A DNA stretch of 34,005 nucleotides from a virus. The notes under the pieces are model-generated. The model saw only the letters and a list, made by a program, of their open reading frames with translations, made no database searches and had not been told where the DNA came from. A program made the translations under genes and the position numbers. Location of the stretch: the IMG/VR virus record IMGVR_UViG_3300025305_000064, positions 1 through 34,005 of that record; one strand, 5' to 3'. Of the stretch, positions 33,572-34,005 are shown piece by piece. How positions within the stretch are numbered: the stretch's first letter is position 1; every line of letters starts with the position of its first letter.

Positions 33572-34005
33572 TTAAGACCTACGACGCCCACCACCAGGGG
33601 AACGCAACGCTTCTGCTGCCTGCCGAAGCTTGATTGACCCGCCGCGCACACCTCGACTAGCCCCTCGACCAGCACCCCCAACTCCACGGGCTGCGGCACC
33701 TAACGCATCTAAGGGTTTAGGACTCGCCAACCCCGCACCAATCGCATACCAATCTGCTACGGGCCGACTACTCTCCGCTTCATGCCGCTTTATGTCTCTG
33801 GCTAACTTATCAGAACGCTTCGCAGCCGCCTCTCTTCGGTCCTTTCTGGTCCCTCTAAAAATGCCCCCACGATCAGTAGTCGTGACTACCTCTTCACCAC
33901 TTGGAAGCGTGTGCGTTTCTGACGAACGATCACCTACAGCCAAGGAAGCAGCCCTTCTTCCCGCATCTCTAAGTCGGTCTGCGGCAGAGGGACCACGTTC
34001 AGCGG
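33572..34005 (-). CDS. C-terminal part of an Ala/Arg-rich protein (5-prime end beyond window)
   Basis: The frame is open to the window edge with no stop, so at least 144 residues of the C-terminus are seen, beginning AERGPSAADRLRDAGRRAAS. It is basic and low-complexity, with Gly/Arg/Ala runs at the end (SPGGGRRRS). Because it lies immediately before a Mu F-like gene, the C-terminal tail of a portal protein is possible, but nothing in the visible part proves it. A TTG at 33943 would be a poor internal start and is not taken as the beginning. Confidence 0.7.
   Translation of the reverse strand, partial: AERGPSAADRLRDAGRRAASLAVGDRSSETHTLPSGEEVVTTTDRGGIFRGTRKDRREAAAKRSDKLARDIKRHEAESSRPVADWYAIGAGLASPKPLDALGAAARGVGGAGRGASRGVRGGSIKLRQAAEALRSPGGGRRRS

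Noticed and set aside
1-34005. tRNA genes, CRISPR arrays, integrase or insertion elements
   Set aside because: I found no cloverleaf, regular spacer array, recombinase motif or terminal inverted repeats.

Overview
The window is the late structural (virion morphogenesis) region of a contractile-tailed dsDNA bacteriophage (myovirus morphology). The evidence is a large tail sheath protein, a tail tube protein, overlapping tail-assembly genes, the start of a tape-measure protein, an HK97-type major capsid protein, a prohead protease and a Mu F-like head morphogenesis protein. Every convincing gene is on the minus strand and the genes are packed end to end (TAATG, GTGA and ATGA overlaps, no spacer over about 200 bases), so transcription runs from high to low coordinates. 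The standard bacterial code with ATG/GTG/TTG starts fits. The sequence does not identify the host. I see no tRNA, CRISPR array, integrase or insertion sequence.

Layout in transcription order. 34005-32369: the end of an unidentified Ala/Arg-rich protein, a Mu F-like minor head protein and a small protein. 32376-20948: a block of large or unusual proteins placed before the capsid genes. They are a 1242-residue protein with a sigma-70 region 2-like segment and two tandem ADP-ribosyltransferase (ART) modules, a roughly 1239-residue protein with a C-terminal superfamily 2 (SNF2-like) helicase, an unknown protein, a Cys-cluster (CxxCxxCC) protein, a small zinc-ribbon protein, and a His-rich protein built from about five repeats. 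20818-16502: prohead protease, two related scaffold-like proteins, and the major capsid gene. 16394-12537: a Lys-rich protein, a beta-rich virion protein, three tandem paralogues likely to decorate the head, a small protein and a membrane protein. 12480-10862: a leader peptide and a helix-turn-helix/metallophosphoesterase protein. 10797-1: neck and connector proteins, tail completion, sheath, tube, tail-assembly proteins and tape measure.

The main observations follow. (1) The major capsid gene is split by two small, closely related, ORF-less group I introns. I could place both boundaries so that the spliced reading frame is exactly 480 codons. (2) The sigma-like/double-ART fusion and the helicase lie where phages often encode proteins packaged in the capsid and injected with the DNA (compare T4 Alt and P1 DarB). 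Together they suggest a delivered host-takeover and DNA-protection set; this is inference. (3) The His-rich repeat protein carries a recurring ASERFG(L/S/M)LEW signature that could mark protease cleavage sites. (4) The octamer YAGGAATA is much commoner than chance and is over-represented in the few spacers. (5) A strongly folded RNA element lies between the sheath-side genes and the tail tube gene.
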